A stretch of DNA of 64,000 nucleotides from Agrocybe praecox (lineage: Eukaryota; Basidiomycota; Agaricomycetes; Agaricales; Agrocybaceae): NCBI GenBank assembly GCA_964017145.1, contig OZ024851.1, forward strand, positions 2,046,001-2,110,000. The letters are read 5' to 3'. Numbering within the stretch: the stretch's first letter is position 1; each line of letters opens with the position of its first letter. Below the pieces are notes generated by a model. The model was not told the origin of the DNA and did not search any database. It saw nothing but the letters and a program-made list of their open reading frames with translations. Below are positions 48,419-59,814 of the stretch, one piece after another. The position numbers and the translations under genes were made by a program.

Positions 48419-49435
48419 ATGCCTTCTATGACAGCCCCCTCTTATGCACAAGCCGTCACGGTCTCCCATGGTGCTGCCGATCCTATCGTGGACGTCGCTA
48501 TGCTGGCTGCTGCCCCCCAGGCCAATCCTGCTGCCTCTGATCCCGGCCATTCCATGGACGAAGACGATGCCGAGGGTTTGTTTAAATTATGTTACCAATT
48601 GTATGTATGACTGATGATATAATTACTACTAGATCCTTCTTATTTCTTACTTTCGAGCCCTTCCATCGCTCCATCCGATCCCCTCCACACTATTGACCAC
48701 CAGAACACGTCGGCGGTGAATCCTCCTCACCCTGACACACTTCGTCAGCCTAACAACCCCTATACACGCCTTTACGTTGTTACGATAGGCTCTACGGTTG
48801 GGATTTTTACGTCTTGGTGAGCTTTTATCAATATTTCTTTATATTTTATCTTACTCATGCTACTATCTGCTATGTACAGGTACAAAGCTCAGCATGCCGC
48901 ACATGTACGCCGTGGTTTTGTTATGCGTTTCAAATGGTGGAATGGCGCCATTGCTCTGTACACCCATATGTATAACCATGGGTGTGTCAGGATCCGTCCA
49001 CACGACCTCAGCCGACTTATGCTTCTTCCGACCTTCTACCGCCGTCGCGATCGTTTTATCACCAGACCAGATGGATCCGAATCCAGACCCTTTACGCTAG
49101 ATTCCCCTATTAAGCTGCCTAAGAAGGGTGACTATTCATGCCCGATCACCATCGACTCATCTCCTATTCTATCCCCAGATATCTGTGTTAGCAAGATTGC
49201 TCCTGCAGCATCTCCGTATTCCCGGAACACCAAGATCATTCATCCTCCAGTAACCCCTACTCCTCCCTCCAAAACCATCAGACCGCTTCTCCTCCCAGGC
49301 CCAGATAGCCCACCAGCTCAGCCTCGTAAATTTGCTCCTCTTCCAAGGAGGCTCAATGGAATACAGACACGAAGGTTGCTTGCTTTCCCACATGCCCTAG
49401 TTTCCGACGAAGATGAACTTGCTGATGATGAATGA
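48419..49435 (+). CDS. Protein with RNase H1 N-terminal (viroplasmin-like) domain
   Basis: Three exons: 48419 to about 48573, about 48632-48815, and about 48880-49435. The N-terminus is Ala/Pro-rich (MPSMTAPSYAQAVTVSHGAA). The middle reads YVVTIGSTVGIFTSW, then YKAQHAAHVRRGFVMRFKWW and IALYTHMYNHGCV. This matches the layout of the small RNase H1 N-terminal/caulimovirus viroplasmin domain (V..G...G.Y..W..a......G...k.f....A...y...), which binds nucleic-acid hybrids in RNase H1. There is no RNase H catalytic domain. The C-terminal half is Pro/Ser-rich and basic (PPVTPTPPSKTIRPLLLPGP) with an acidic end (SDEDELADDE). The match is by pattern only. It lies head-to-head with the NPGAFHG-family gene. 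Confidence 0.6.
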
Positions 49436-51149
49436 ATCACTTTTCGGAGCCGCCACGTTTAAGATGAAGCACTTCGCACCAAGAATTTTGATCTATATAG
49501 AGTAAGTATCTCCAAATTTATTATTACATACCCATATTAGTACCTCCGTCTTTACGTTTCTTTACGTTTTACATACACTCTTTGCCCGTGTTCTAGATTG
49601 CAATAGTTTGGTCAGTCGCCTATTCGGCATCACATTCACATCTCGTACTCGTAGTTACTTCAGTGGTTCTGGGTTCATTTATAGTACTATTTTTTTAAAT
49701 GTCGTACCTTCGTTGCATTGTGCTTTAGATGAAAGTGCCGCCTCTATTTTAAATCGATTACATACATGTGAATTACATTAGTGCCAGGAACTTGCGATCA
49801 TATGTCAGTATGTCTAGTTAGATCCAATTAACGGAATTTCCTAAATGAGCATAGCATATTAGGAACATGTTGTCATATGTGCCGAGTTAGTCCAGACACA
49901 ATCAAAGCGAGTCACGGACTTACCTGAACAAGCCTAGCAAGTTCAATGTTGATGAGCGCTGAACACCGTCAATCGGGAATAATGAATTGAGATCTCATTT
50001 ATCCGATTCTTGTGTTGGAAAGAAACCCCCCTTTCAAACTAGCGACAATCGACTATGTGGTCGCCGGTTGCTCTTGCTGTTCTTGCTGTGAGCTGAAATT
50101 ATCATGATATTATCTTGTTCTCAGCTCTGGCCTCTAGTTACTATGCATGTATAGTAGTAATATATATTCGCTGTAAAGAACTTATTTTAGTACTAAAATC
50201 AGACTCGGAAAGGGTGAAAAGTGAAAGTCATACATACCTAACTTCGATTAGGGTTGGACGCTACATTCATGTTTGTATATTTCTATATTTTGTGATACGC
50301 ACCGCAACTAGTATACCTTTATGCTGGGATATACAACAACTATATAAGATCGTGCTTTTGGAGGTGCGTGCTCCTCAAATCGTATGTATTAAAGATCGAG
50401 ATTCGAGATCATCGGTTCTCATCGAGTTCTCATCGAAAGTAGTCTACAGTACATATTTTATCAATGATCATTGGCTTGAGGGCAAGTTATTTCATGCTCT
50501 TCATCAAAAGTACATTCAAAATTGAATGGAGGTCCTCCCTAAGTGTACCGTACATCCTGGAATACATATATGTTTGGGAGTTGAATCTCAGTATTATAGG
50601 CTTTCCCCATTCTTATTCTTTGTCTACTACTAGTGCTCTTTTTTATGTCTTGTATTCTTCCTCTATTAGTACTCTTTATATATATATCCTTATTCCTCAT
50701 ATTCGTTGACTTTTCATCACTGTGTTTCTCTGCCCCGTCGGCACAGCCTCATTCAGTACCGCCCTGTTCGGCAAGAGTCTTGCCGATACTTCTGAAATCG
50801 TGTGCCGCGTCAGCGCCTTTGGCCCACTTCCTGTGTTTCTTCCCCTCATGTTTCTTCCTCTGCCTATCTATCTCGTTTATGTCTCTCTATTTCGTTTTGG
50901 CTGGTAGCGCCGTCTCTCCCTCGGTTAGCGCCCGCCGCCGTCTCTTCTTCGCCAACTTGAATCTCCTTTGTCGACGTCTTCCAATTCGCACTTTCACTAT
51001 CCAGCTTGCTGTCCCTGCCAGTGCCCTCTCTGCTCTGTGGTGGCTCGTGGACATCTTACACTGTCACTCAGTACGTGTTTCCCCTTTCATGCCATTCGCT
51101 TCCTCTCTAAATTGAGCTCTTTCAGGCTGTATGAGTGCAAGTCATTGGT

Positions 51150-51268
51150 GAACTTCGAGAAATTCGAAAGTACAGGGCAAGGGGCGAGTTTGGTACGTGT
51201 TTTCTTTGTGATAGTCCCTCTCGCTCATCCTAATCTCTTTTCTAGACCTTTATTATCCTTCAATTGTC
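51150..51268 (+). repeat. Imperfect direct repeat, copy 1, with splice signals
   Basis: Runs from GAACTTCGAGAAATTCG to CAATTGTC and is closely similar to 51349-51468. Both contain GTACGTGTTTTCTTTG followed about 55 bp later by a pyrimidine tract and AG, so the repeat looks like an exon end, an intron and an exon start. Confidence 0.75.
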
Positions 51269-51348
51269 TTCTGGACCCAATCACGAGCCTCAAATCGACT
51301 TCTCGATCCTTAGGAGATCCTCGTTGGTGGAGATTCTCGTTGGTTTAC

Positions 51349-51468
51349 GAACTTCGAGAAATCTGGGAGTACAGGGAAAGGGGCAAATCTGGTACGTGTT
51401 TTCTTTGTGGTAGTCCCTCTCATTTATCCTAATTTCTTTCTCCAGACTCGTATTATCCTTCAATTGTC
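51349..51468 (+). repeat. Imperfect direct repeat, copy 2, with splice signals
   Basis: Second copy of the 51150-51268 segment, offset by 199 bp, with the same GTACGTG donor-like and AG acceptor-like signals and scattered substitutions. Confidence 0.75.
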
Positions 51469-52384
51469 GTATAGGATCTCTCGCTTCTTCAACTTGGTTC
51501 TTCAACTTTGCCCTGCATCAGGAAAAACACTTTGCGCCCTGACAGTCCCCAGAGCATCCCAAGACGCCGTGGGGCAGTCAGGGCAGTCAGGGCAGTCAGG
51601 GATCATAAATGCTCCTGAGACCCTTCTTCATGAGCTACGGTTAGTCTGAGGACTTAATGGGGCAATCTAGGGCGTTTCAAGGCATCTTTAATCAGATTTT
51701 ACATTTATCTCATGTATGCTACTTCCTTACTCGGTTATTAAGTACAAAGCTACACAAGCATGCATTTAAATGTATCATAATAAATAGGATAACACATGTA
51801 TTCAAAATATATAATATATCTGTTTTCGAGTACTCCTAACTCCTAATTTCCTGATTACCATCAAAGACATATCATGTATACCTCAGATTTATTATATATA
51901 TCAGCAATCCTTGGGTATTCCTGAGAAGAATAGATTTGAATTAGAGGTCAGAGGTGTGTCTTATACTTAAAATGTGTTTCAACGTGTTTCAAATACTCCT
52001 AAATAGGACAAAATTATAAAGGAGGTTCCATGACCACCCAAGAATATAGTAAATATGCAGGGCGTTGTAGAGCTTCCTCGTAGATTTAAAACACAGCAAA
52101 GCATATTAGGAACCTCTTAATAAGCCATAATTGCATTAATTATTAATAATAGTACACGAGAATTAAAAGATGTATATATAGGCAGAGCAGGGCAGATGGA
52201 GCAGAAAAGGCAAGCGAAGCAAAACACTATGTACAAGCAGATAGACGGTGGTTGGGGCAGATAAGTGAAAAGCAGATGTGACAGGACAATATTTACAGAT
52301 AAGGGAAAGGCAGAGGAGGGACGACAATATCTGTAATTAGGGAGATGGCAAGGCTGTGGAGCTCGGCATGCAAGACACAACATT

Positions 52385-54436
52385 TCACGTAGTAGCAGAG
52401 GTCATAGAAGCCGATTCAGAAGCTGTAATAGCCGATGCAGGTGGTTGCTGAGCTGGAACCGGGCCTCGTAATTGTGCTTCCTCTGCGGCGACAGCATCCA
52501 GTAAGCCAAAGTCCACTCCTTCAAAGTCGTCATTAGGATCACCGATTGCTCCTCCACCAAATATCTGTGATCTTAAAGCTTATATGAGAAAAACATATAT
52601 CGTAACATAAGAAAAAGGAGTATTACTTAATTTGTGTAAGCATTGCTTGTTCAAGTGTATTCGTATATACAGGGCTTCGCTCCTGAAGCAGCCTGTATGT
52701 GTTCATGTGATGAATATATCTACGCAAATTTGGAAAGCCAGGGAGTGAGAAAGCCAGAGAGCGTAGACATTCAAAAGAATATTACCGTTGACTGCAATTA
52801 TCTTCACTAAAAGAGATGTTGGCCTTTGAACCAGACGACCAGCACTTGAGGCAGTTTTCAATCTAAAATTTGCTTCTTAATTAGGAAGATTTTTCCTAAT
52901 AAAGAAATTGCGTACGCAGGTCACAACCAGAACGATAACCTCTGGAAAAATCCTACTGGCTGCCATCATTGCAGTATAAGAACCATTGTCCGTTCGCGTC
53001 TTGCCAAACCATTGAAGCCTGATGACGTCTGTAAATATGGGATTACCAAATGGCTTCTGCTTGTTGCACCGCTCGGCCTGCATAAAAATAGAACAATGCT
53101 ATCAAAAGCGAGAAAAAAGAAAAAAAAAGAATGCTTACAACAATGTCAATGTCACCGTACTTAAAATTTCCTTCCTTCATGAGCCATTTGATCTTCTTCT
53201 GAACAGCATCAGTCGTGAAACTTCCTGGAATCCGGTAATGTCCATTAATAAGGCTTGTAGACTTGGAAGCGAGAGAGCTTGTCAGTGTCCCACGTCCATA
53301 AGAAGCCTGTAATAAATTTTGAGTATTCAACATGCTGAGTAGTAGGATAGAAGTTTAGATCCCACGTATGTTATAAGATTGTCAATGAGTATCTTATCCT
53401 TCTTCTTGATCAAAGTTTTCAGAATAGACGCCAATGACGGTACGGCTTTTGACTTGTCCAAATCAGCAGCCTTTTTGACTAAGTTCATTGTATGTTGGTT
53501 TCGCTCCTCGGCCGACTTTGGAGGAAATGCTCCAGCAAGGGCAGCACGTTCACGAACGTAGACCTTTGCGACCACAGCTAAGCGATGAATTTCCAAAGGG
53601 AAATCACTTTCTTTGATTTTGCCAGACTTATTATGTGTCGTGGCACCATGCCTCTTTACCCTTTTAGAGGACGCTGAACTGGCCTGGGTATATATCTAAA
53701 CAAAAAGTCAAGATTGTCCACAAAAACGTAATCAGGATCTCTTGAGTGGACTTACTCCTGCAGTAAACAATGCACTATTAGTTTCTCTTTCCTCTTCCTC
53801 TTCCTCAAGTTCGTCTTCGTCTTCATCTTCATCTTCTCGTTCAGTATTTCCTCCCTCTGAACCTTGTTGTGAGTCTAGATCATGGTCGTTATTACCCTCA
53901 CTTTCAGCATCAGGCTGGGACTCCATGTCTTTATCACCCATAAGGGCGTCAGCTAGAACAGCCTCATCGTCATCCAGAATTGCAGCCTTCTTTTTTTTGT
54001 TAGGCCGAGCCGCAGATTGCTCGCCGTCAGAAAATCCTTCTGGATCGTCCTCAGAATCTTCGTCCCTCATCTCGGCATTCCGCTTCCTGGTTGCTAAATA
54101 GAGTGATAGATAGAATATGTCAAACGATAGAACCGTGAGATAGATTTATCTACCTTGGTCTGCTGCAAGCTTCTTTGCTGCGTCGGCCTTCTTTTTTTTA
54201 GCGTCAAGCTGTGCAAGTAGCTGCTGATCCTTGGGAGTAAATCCTGGGCCTGGTGAATTAGGACTTTCAGATGGTTGTGGCGTCTTCTCCTTATTAGAGT
54301 TGGATTTTTTTGACTTAGGCTTTTTCTGCGTTGGCTGGGTAGAGGGAGGGGGAGTCCCAAAAGAGAGTGGGCCTACAGGCAGCAACTGAGAGGCGCTCCC
54401 GGTTCTCCTTGTAACACGTTGAGATTGACTTGCCAT
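52385..54436 (-). CDS. DUF6532 domain protein
   Basis: Start 54436 gives MASQSQRVTRRTGSASQLLP. The first third is low-complexity with lysine clusters (KKPKSKKSNSNKEK, ARPNKKKKAAIL) and a long Asp/Glu run near 53780-53850, suggesting a nuclear protein. The second half resembles DUF6532, a domain of unknown function common in Agaricomycetes. PLEIHRLAVVAKVYVRERAA opens it. SLINGHYRIPGSFTTDAVQK, GNPIFTDVIRLQWFGKTRTD and SRIFPEVIVLVVTCIENCLK follow, then CW (about 52840-52970). The end is rich in acidic and Ala/Pro residues, with TGA at 52385-52387. About seven introns are needed. It lies about 190 bp downstream of the dioxygenase gene on the same strand. Function unknown; the domain call rests on the F-x-L-x-W/F-F and LV-x-T-C/A pattern. 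Confidence 0.65.
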
Positions 54437-54627
54437 TTGTAATGAAGAATAAAGTAGCCAAGTATAAAAGAGTTTGGTGTTTTGTTGAAGTTAATCCTGA
54501 GATGCCACGACGAATAGTTAGGTTTGAGCCCAGAAACAAAGCAAAGACAAACAAAAGATCATTAATATGACGCTATTGTAAACTATAACATTTTAAACTA
54601 TATTATCTAGATACTTAGATTCTGCTT

Positions 54628-57600
54628 TTAATTTTTAACAAAATAAACATTATCATCCCATCCATTAAAATCTTTAACCCAGTCTTTAGCTGCAGCGTCA
54701 GTGTGAAAAACTAATGAAGCACGTTTTCCAATATAGTCATCATTGAAATGACTTGTATCTGAAGAACGAATAAGGAGAAAATCACCACTTCTTCCATGAA
54801 TAGCAACTCCAACCTGATGAAGGATTGTCGCCCCACCAGTACAGTCACATATAGGAAGAATACCACATAGGAACCAGTCGTTCCAGTCACGGTGAAAGGC
54901 TGTACAAGCATTGACGTTGATTACAACACTTGCAAATGGCTCCATGGGTACTAGCTCATTATCGGGCAAGGAATCAACATACTCTTGAAGCTTTGCTGAT
55001 ACGTCTGGCAATAGACGATACATCTGAGACAAGGATAAGATGAGAAATCAAAAAATATACCAAATGAAAGAACCTACAGTATCCTGCTGCCATTCCAAAA
55101 CATCGGCAAAAAGAGAACAGAGCGCATTGAAGTCATTAATATGCTCGCTCAACTCTGTAGAGCTACGCGGGATGAATAAATAAGGGTTTGGTGCACATAC
55201 AGCTCCTTCTCTGATTAATTCAGTAGGATGAACCTCAGTAGGGGCATTATGGCCCTGTTAAACGTCATAAGAATGCTCAGTAAAAGTCAGAGAAATTAGA
55301 AAAACATACCTTGGCAGAGAACCTATTATAAAGACTGCAGTGTGCACTGCTGCACCTGAAATTATTTCCGAGTGCCTTTGTGTCTTTATGCTTGAAAACG
55401 CTTGGCCAAATAGCTTCCAGATTGGGTACAAGTTTCCTTCGCATCTCTTGTGGCATAGAGACGTCAAGGATGAAGATCATTCCACCGTACTTGTCATTTA
55501 CTCTGATGCATGTACTGGCAAAAACAACATTAAAATCATGAAGCATGAAAAAGAAAAAGAAAAAGAAAAACACAGACTCATTTAAAATATTAGGATCCAG
55601 ATTGACGTAAAAGTTGTCCTTCTTTATACCATCTTGAAGCGCTTCAGTGATCTAAACACCATCAGTAGAGGGCATTAGCGTAGAAGCAATAAATACGCAC
55701 AATTTTTTCGAACTCTTCTAGCGTTTGAGCAAACCTCCCTTCTTTCACAATAAGCCTCTCACTTTTAGTGAACTCCACCGCCTCCTCAACATCTCCTCTT
55801 CTGAGCAGATAAATTTTGTTTTGAGGAAGATAAGGATCATATCCAGTACTTATAATGTGAAGTTTGACACTCTTCTTGTGTGCGCTGGTCGGGGCCTTCA
55901 ATGTTTCATTCATTCCCCAAATCTCAACTGGGATTAACTCAGAAGACAATAAATGAGGTAAAGGCAAGGGTGATAATGGTGGAGGAGGAGAGGAATAAGG
56001 TGGAGGAGAAAGAGAAGGAGATTGTCCATCAAGTACGTTCACACCTAGCAATGGACTCAAGCAGGGCGCCCAAGCGTTTCTGTTCATTTCCAATAGTCTG
56101 TGCGAGCTAGAATAATGATGAATACAATATCCAAAAGTAACAATAAAAATGATACTAACTTAGACCGAATTGAGCCAAAGTATTGGCGACTTTCTTCTAT
56201 GTCGGAGCAATCTAATCTGGGGACAGTCTTGTACGTTTCTATGAGATGCTCACTGAAATGTGTGTCAATACACATCGGCCACTCCTGTCGTAGCTTGGCT
56301 ATGATAGGAATGAGTTCTTCCTGCACAATTCTTCCTAACGGATCAGCTACATATCCCTTGAGTGACTAGATCAGAGATATTGAAGAAAAGCGCACTTGGA
56401 TCAGGATTGTTAATGACATCCAAGACCTTGTTGAGGTCGGTTACACTCATGCGATCAATAATAGCGGTCTTCATTTGTGCGCATGCGACCAACAGCAAGA
56501 TATATACAGTACCTATAACAGATTTCCAAGCAGTCATCAAACAAAAACAATATATACATATATATATATATATATATCACATACCTGCTTCAGCTAATTT
56601 TGCAAACGAAGTAGCGCCCTTGAAATCACGCTTGAATGTTGAATAAGAACTTAGGGAAGACAATTCTTCTTGAAAAATTGCTGTCTTGGTTCTTATTGGC
56701 GGCCCCGTGATTGCACTGAAAGTAAAAGACATAAGTATATAAAAATTTGGTTCAACTCAAGAAGAAATATTACCTTCGTACTTTAGCTTCCAGCTGAATG
56801 AGGGTTATCATGGAGATGAACTGAAAGACGGCTTCCTTTGATCGCTGAGATGAGCAACGCAACGCAAGATCTTTCAGCGTTGCACTATTTCTGCATAACC
56901 CCTTGCTGCTGCTCATTGTCCCCCCATCCAATAAGCTCCGTAAATCAGCCTTGAAATGCTCGCTCTCCAGAATTTGCAAGTACTTCTTGTCGACCAGGGA
57001 AAAAAGTAAATCCTTTGACGTTAGTGCGAGTTTTACCACCACTTTCTTCCCCTTTTTTTGCACCGTCTTTGGTGCCTTCAAATGTAGATTGGTTTGGCCA
57101 TGGACTAACCACTCGCGCATAACACCACCCATGTTGATATCACCATTGGCATCATCACCGAGTACCATGGCTACCCCATCCATATCTCTACCTTCATCAC
57201 TCAACTCTTCGGTATCAGTTGCACCTGCTTGCTGTTGTGCCCGATTGCGCGCCACCGCGTGAAGTTGTTGGAAAACAGGAAGCTGTTGGCATAGTCTTGC
57301 ATCCCCACCTGGGCCATTAGGACCACGCGAGCGATTTGGAATTCGGATCCTAATTTTGAGGCTCTCGTGCTGTCTATGTGTCCCTAATGTCTCTCCTAAA
57401 TGGGAGTTTTTTGATCGTGTATTGTATCGTGAGGTGGATTGACCAAGTGGGCCCAACATAGATAATCCACTGGATGCCGAATGTTCCAGGAAGTTGAATG
57501 ACATCATATTTTCTGTACCGAAATGAAATACCGGAGTAGCTAGAACAACCCAAGCCATGAGTCGCCAGCACCATGTAAAGTTGGGAAGAGAAGCCCACTT

Positions 57601-57858
57601 ACCCGAAATATATGGCTCACAGTGTTGTGCAAGATGACTGACATTCTGGGGTTCCTGGTAATTGCTTGAGAAGCTAGTGTTGTTGGCCAGGTAATTTTCA
57701 TCGAAGCAGTCACCAGGTTCTACGCCAGCTAATGCAAATACCAGGCAATCAAGTACTTCTTGGACCTGATGCTCCTGCTCTGGAAAATCAACTTCCCATC
57801 GAGAAGTGATATAGACCAAGAATTCCAATTGCGCGTGAGTAATGAGCAGCGACTGCAT
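54628..57858 (-). CDS. TET/JBP-like Fe(II)/2-oxoglutarate dioxygenase, large multi-exon
   Basis: The C-terminal exons (55032-54628) carry a double-stranded beta-helix dioxygenase core. SVVINVNACTAFHRDWND supplies the H-x-D iron ligands, GGATILHQVGVAIHGRSGDF the central strands, SDTSHFNDDYIGKRASLVFH the second His and the 2-oxoglutarate-binding Arg. This arrangement matches the TET/JBP-related group that is expanded in basidiomycetes, whose animal and kinetoplastid relatives oxidise 5-methylcytosine or thymine in DNA. The upstream exon IFILDVSMPQEMRRKLVPNL and FKHKDTKALGNNFRCS also fits that group. The N-terminal half (57858-56770) has an acidic and basic linker with no known fold. The start is the first ATG in frame (57858). 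About nine exons. Near 56363 the frame changes: either a 46-bp intron with a weak GTCACT donor or a 1-nt frameshift. It could also be two genes. Confidence 0.65.
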
Positions 57859-57909
57859 CAAATAGCAGCAATACGGTAGCAAGTAGGGGGTTGGTTGAGC
57901 TCGCTTAAC

Positions 57910-57931
57910 GTTGGCCAGGATCCTGGCCAAC
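57910..57931. promoter_or_regulatory. Perfect 22-bp palindrome upstream of the dioxygenase gene
   Basis: Half-site GTTGGCCAGGA is followed directly by its exact reverse complement, flanked on both sides by TCGCTTAAC in direct orientation (57901-57909 and 57933-57941). It lies about 52 bp upstream of the chosen ATG and may be a dimeric regulator site; an insertion footprint is the alternative. Confidence 0.5.
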
Positions 57932-58672
57932 CTCGCTTAACTATGACTTAATACATGATCACCATAGCTATCCCCTCACCTTTTCCTGTGATCTTTAGCT
58001 ACTACGAAATCCTTTTACTTAATGTGATGCACCGTTATAACATAATGAATACGAGGGTTCAGATATTTGACAACAAAATCAATTTGATAAGATTTCGAGT
58101 CTGTGGGTACAACTACTCGTACTAGGTATACCACCCCATCCCCAGCCTGGCCATAGCTCATTGCACACCCTGCACCACTTCCATACCCCTTGTGATTCTC
58201 CTTATCACACTCGCTCTTCCTCACTCGAGACACTATCATCGTCTGTGTCTGGCAGATCAGGCGCCCAGCAGGCAGGTGGCAGTGGCAGCAGCAATGCGAA
58301 CATCGCGCCCACACCTTCCAGAGCACAGAGCCATCGTCCAGAGGCGAGGAGCAAGAGGTCCGTGTCGTCCAACACTGTTCCGCTGAGCGTTACCACCACC
58401 GTTGTGGGAAAAACGAGCACAGGGATATTTTGAACCTTGAAGCGCCGCCGCATTACTAGTAGTGAGAAAGAGAAGTGATAAAAAATAAAGATTGAAAGGG
58501 GGGGAGAGAGAAAGAAAAGAAACAGGAAAGTAAAGAGAAACAGAGAAACAGAGAAGAAAAAGAAAAGGAAAAAGCAGCATTGCGAAAAACAACGAGTAAC
58601 AAGGGAAGTGTATGGATGGTTGTACGAATTTGAGCGAGCGCGCATCTAGTGGTCCTTTTGTTGGAGATACAC
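57932..58672. other. Ambiguous region with competing open frames and purine-rich tract
   Basis: A plus-strand frame at 58161-58433 is Ser/Thr-rich (SRAQSHRPEARSKRSVSSNT), while the minus strand across the same bases also stays open with a hydrophobic reading. The minus reading could be a last exon of the gene at 58676-59628, which ends at a good GTAAGT donor. I could not decide. 58495-58575 is a purine-rich G/A tract without coding value. Confidence 0.3.
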
Positions 58673-58675
58673 TTA

Positions 58676-59628
58676 CTGGTCGTAGGTGTCTGCGCCGATA
58701 TCCACCGCCCAGGGTTCCATCTTGACAGGCGACGAAGGACCAGCACCTGCTGTCTGCTCGGACTCGCCGCTCGTTCCTCGACTGTTGTTACCCACACGAA
58801 TATTCATGTTCGCATTGCCATCCACATCCGGATCCCACTCTTCATCGTCGTTCCATCCATCTGCATGGTATCCCTGATGCGGCCCATAATGGCCATCCGC
58901 GCTCTCCTCATCATCCGACTCGACCAATGTCCGTGTCCCGTCCTCATTGATCCTATGAACCCCACCACTCCAGTAGCCTTCACAGGCGAAGACCTTGTCG
59001 ACGTATACCAATTCCACACCGGCACCTGCATCTGAATCCCATTCGTCTTCCTCTGCTGCTCTGCTGGTGTTGCAGCAGCAGCCTGAGCCTGAGCAGCTTG
59101 TTCCGCCTCTCTCTCCTTCTCCTTCGCCGCTGCAGCCCCCTTCGCCCTCGTTGCTGCTTCCGCATTAGACTTGAGGTATGCTGTCTCGCAAGGTTGAGAC
59201 GGGGCATGGCGGAAGATGCAGCAGCAGCAGCAGGCAATGAAGACGGAGATGGTGGCGGTAGGGATGATAATGAGGACGAGGTTGATGATGAGGGGGTATT
59301 GGTGGATGTAGATGGACGAGCTGAGGAAGCTGAGCCTGTATGTGTATGTGGTGGGATCTGTGGTCGTGAAGCCGGGAAAGAATAGGAGCGGGGGATGGCA
59401 ATGAACGAGCAGAGTGGGCCGAACGGAGAGAGGCAGGAGTTTGGTGGCACTCTGGTTGCTGATCGTCCTCACTTGCTGGCTGCCCAATGAGTTGAGTGAT
59501 GAGCTTGAAGAAGCATCTGGACGCGCGTATGGAGGCTGATCATTCAGTAAATTGGGGACGATGATGTCGTAGATGATGCTGATGCTGTCCCGTAGAGCGA
59601 CTTTGATTGGCTTCAAGTCGTGCTGCAC
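58676..59628 (-). pseudogene. Unknown gene frameshifted by an 8-bp tandem duplication
   Basis: Start 59628 reads MQHDLKPIKVALRDSISIIY. A later part (about 59185-59060) is a charged coiled stretch, AATRAKGAAAAKEKEREAEQ, ending AAAATPAE. The acidic continuation EEDEWDSDAGAGVELVYVDK, then FACEGYWSGGVHRINEDG, is in another frame from about 59050 down to 58676. The break falls exactly on two adjacent copies of an 8-mer (CTCTGCTG on the plus strand, 59051-59058 and 59059-59066); with one copy the two frames join. The downstream frame ends at a consensus donor (GTAAGT at 58676), so a further exon is expected. The Ser-rich middle (59200-59400) may include an intron. No family recognised. A base-calling or assembly error is the alternative to a true mutation. 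Confidence 0.5.
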
Positions 59629-59814
59629 GAGGGTAGCATAGTTCAGATATTGAGTGTTGAACTTGGTGAGCGTTCAACGTTGAACGTTGAACTTGGATAA
59701 GTGCCTATCCATTTCGCCAGGAATGATCCTGACTAACCACTAGTCACATGACTCAACCGGTGACTGGGTAAACAGGTACCCGAGACTACACGACTCGTAA
59801 CCAATTAGCTTCCT

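Larger units (their letters stand above)
49436..52384. other. Gene-poor AT-rich region with internal duplications
   Basis: Almost 3 kb with no recognised family. A hydrophobic plus-strand frame at 50633-51115 (LAVPASALSALWWLVDILHC) ends at a good donor (GTACGTG, about 51071), and two further GTACGTG donors follow in duplicated segments at 51150-51268 and 51349-51468. It may be a membrane-protein gene or its relic. A 9-bp repeat (GGGCAGTCA) is tandem three times at 51572-51598. The stretch 49500-50110 and that after 51660 appear non-coding. Confidence 0.35.

Noticed and set aside
55540..55575. Plus-strand lysine-rich end made of AAAAAG repeats
   Set aside because: It is the complement of a pyrimidine tract inside an intron of the dioxygenase gene.
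56540..56580. TA dinucleotide run as a regulatory element
   Set aside because: A simple microsatellite within an intron, without further structure.
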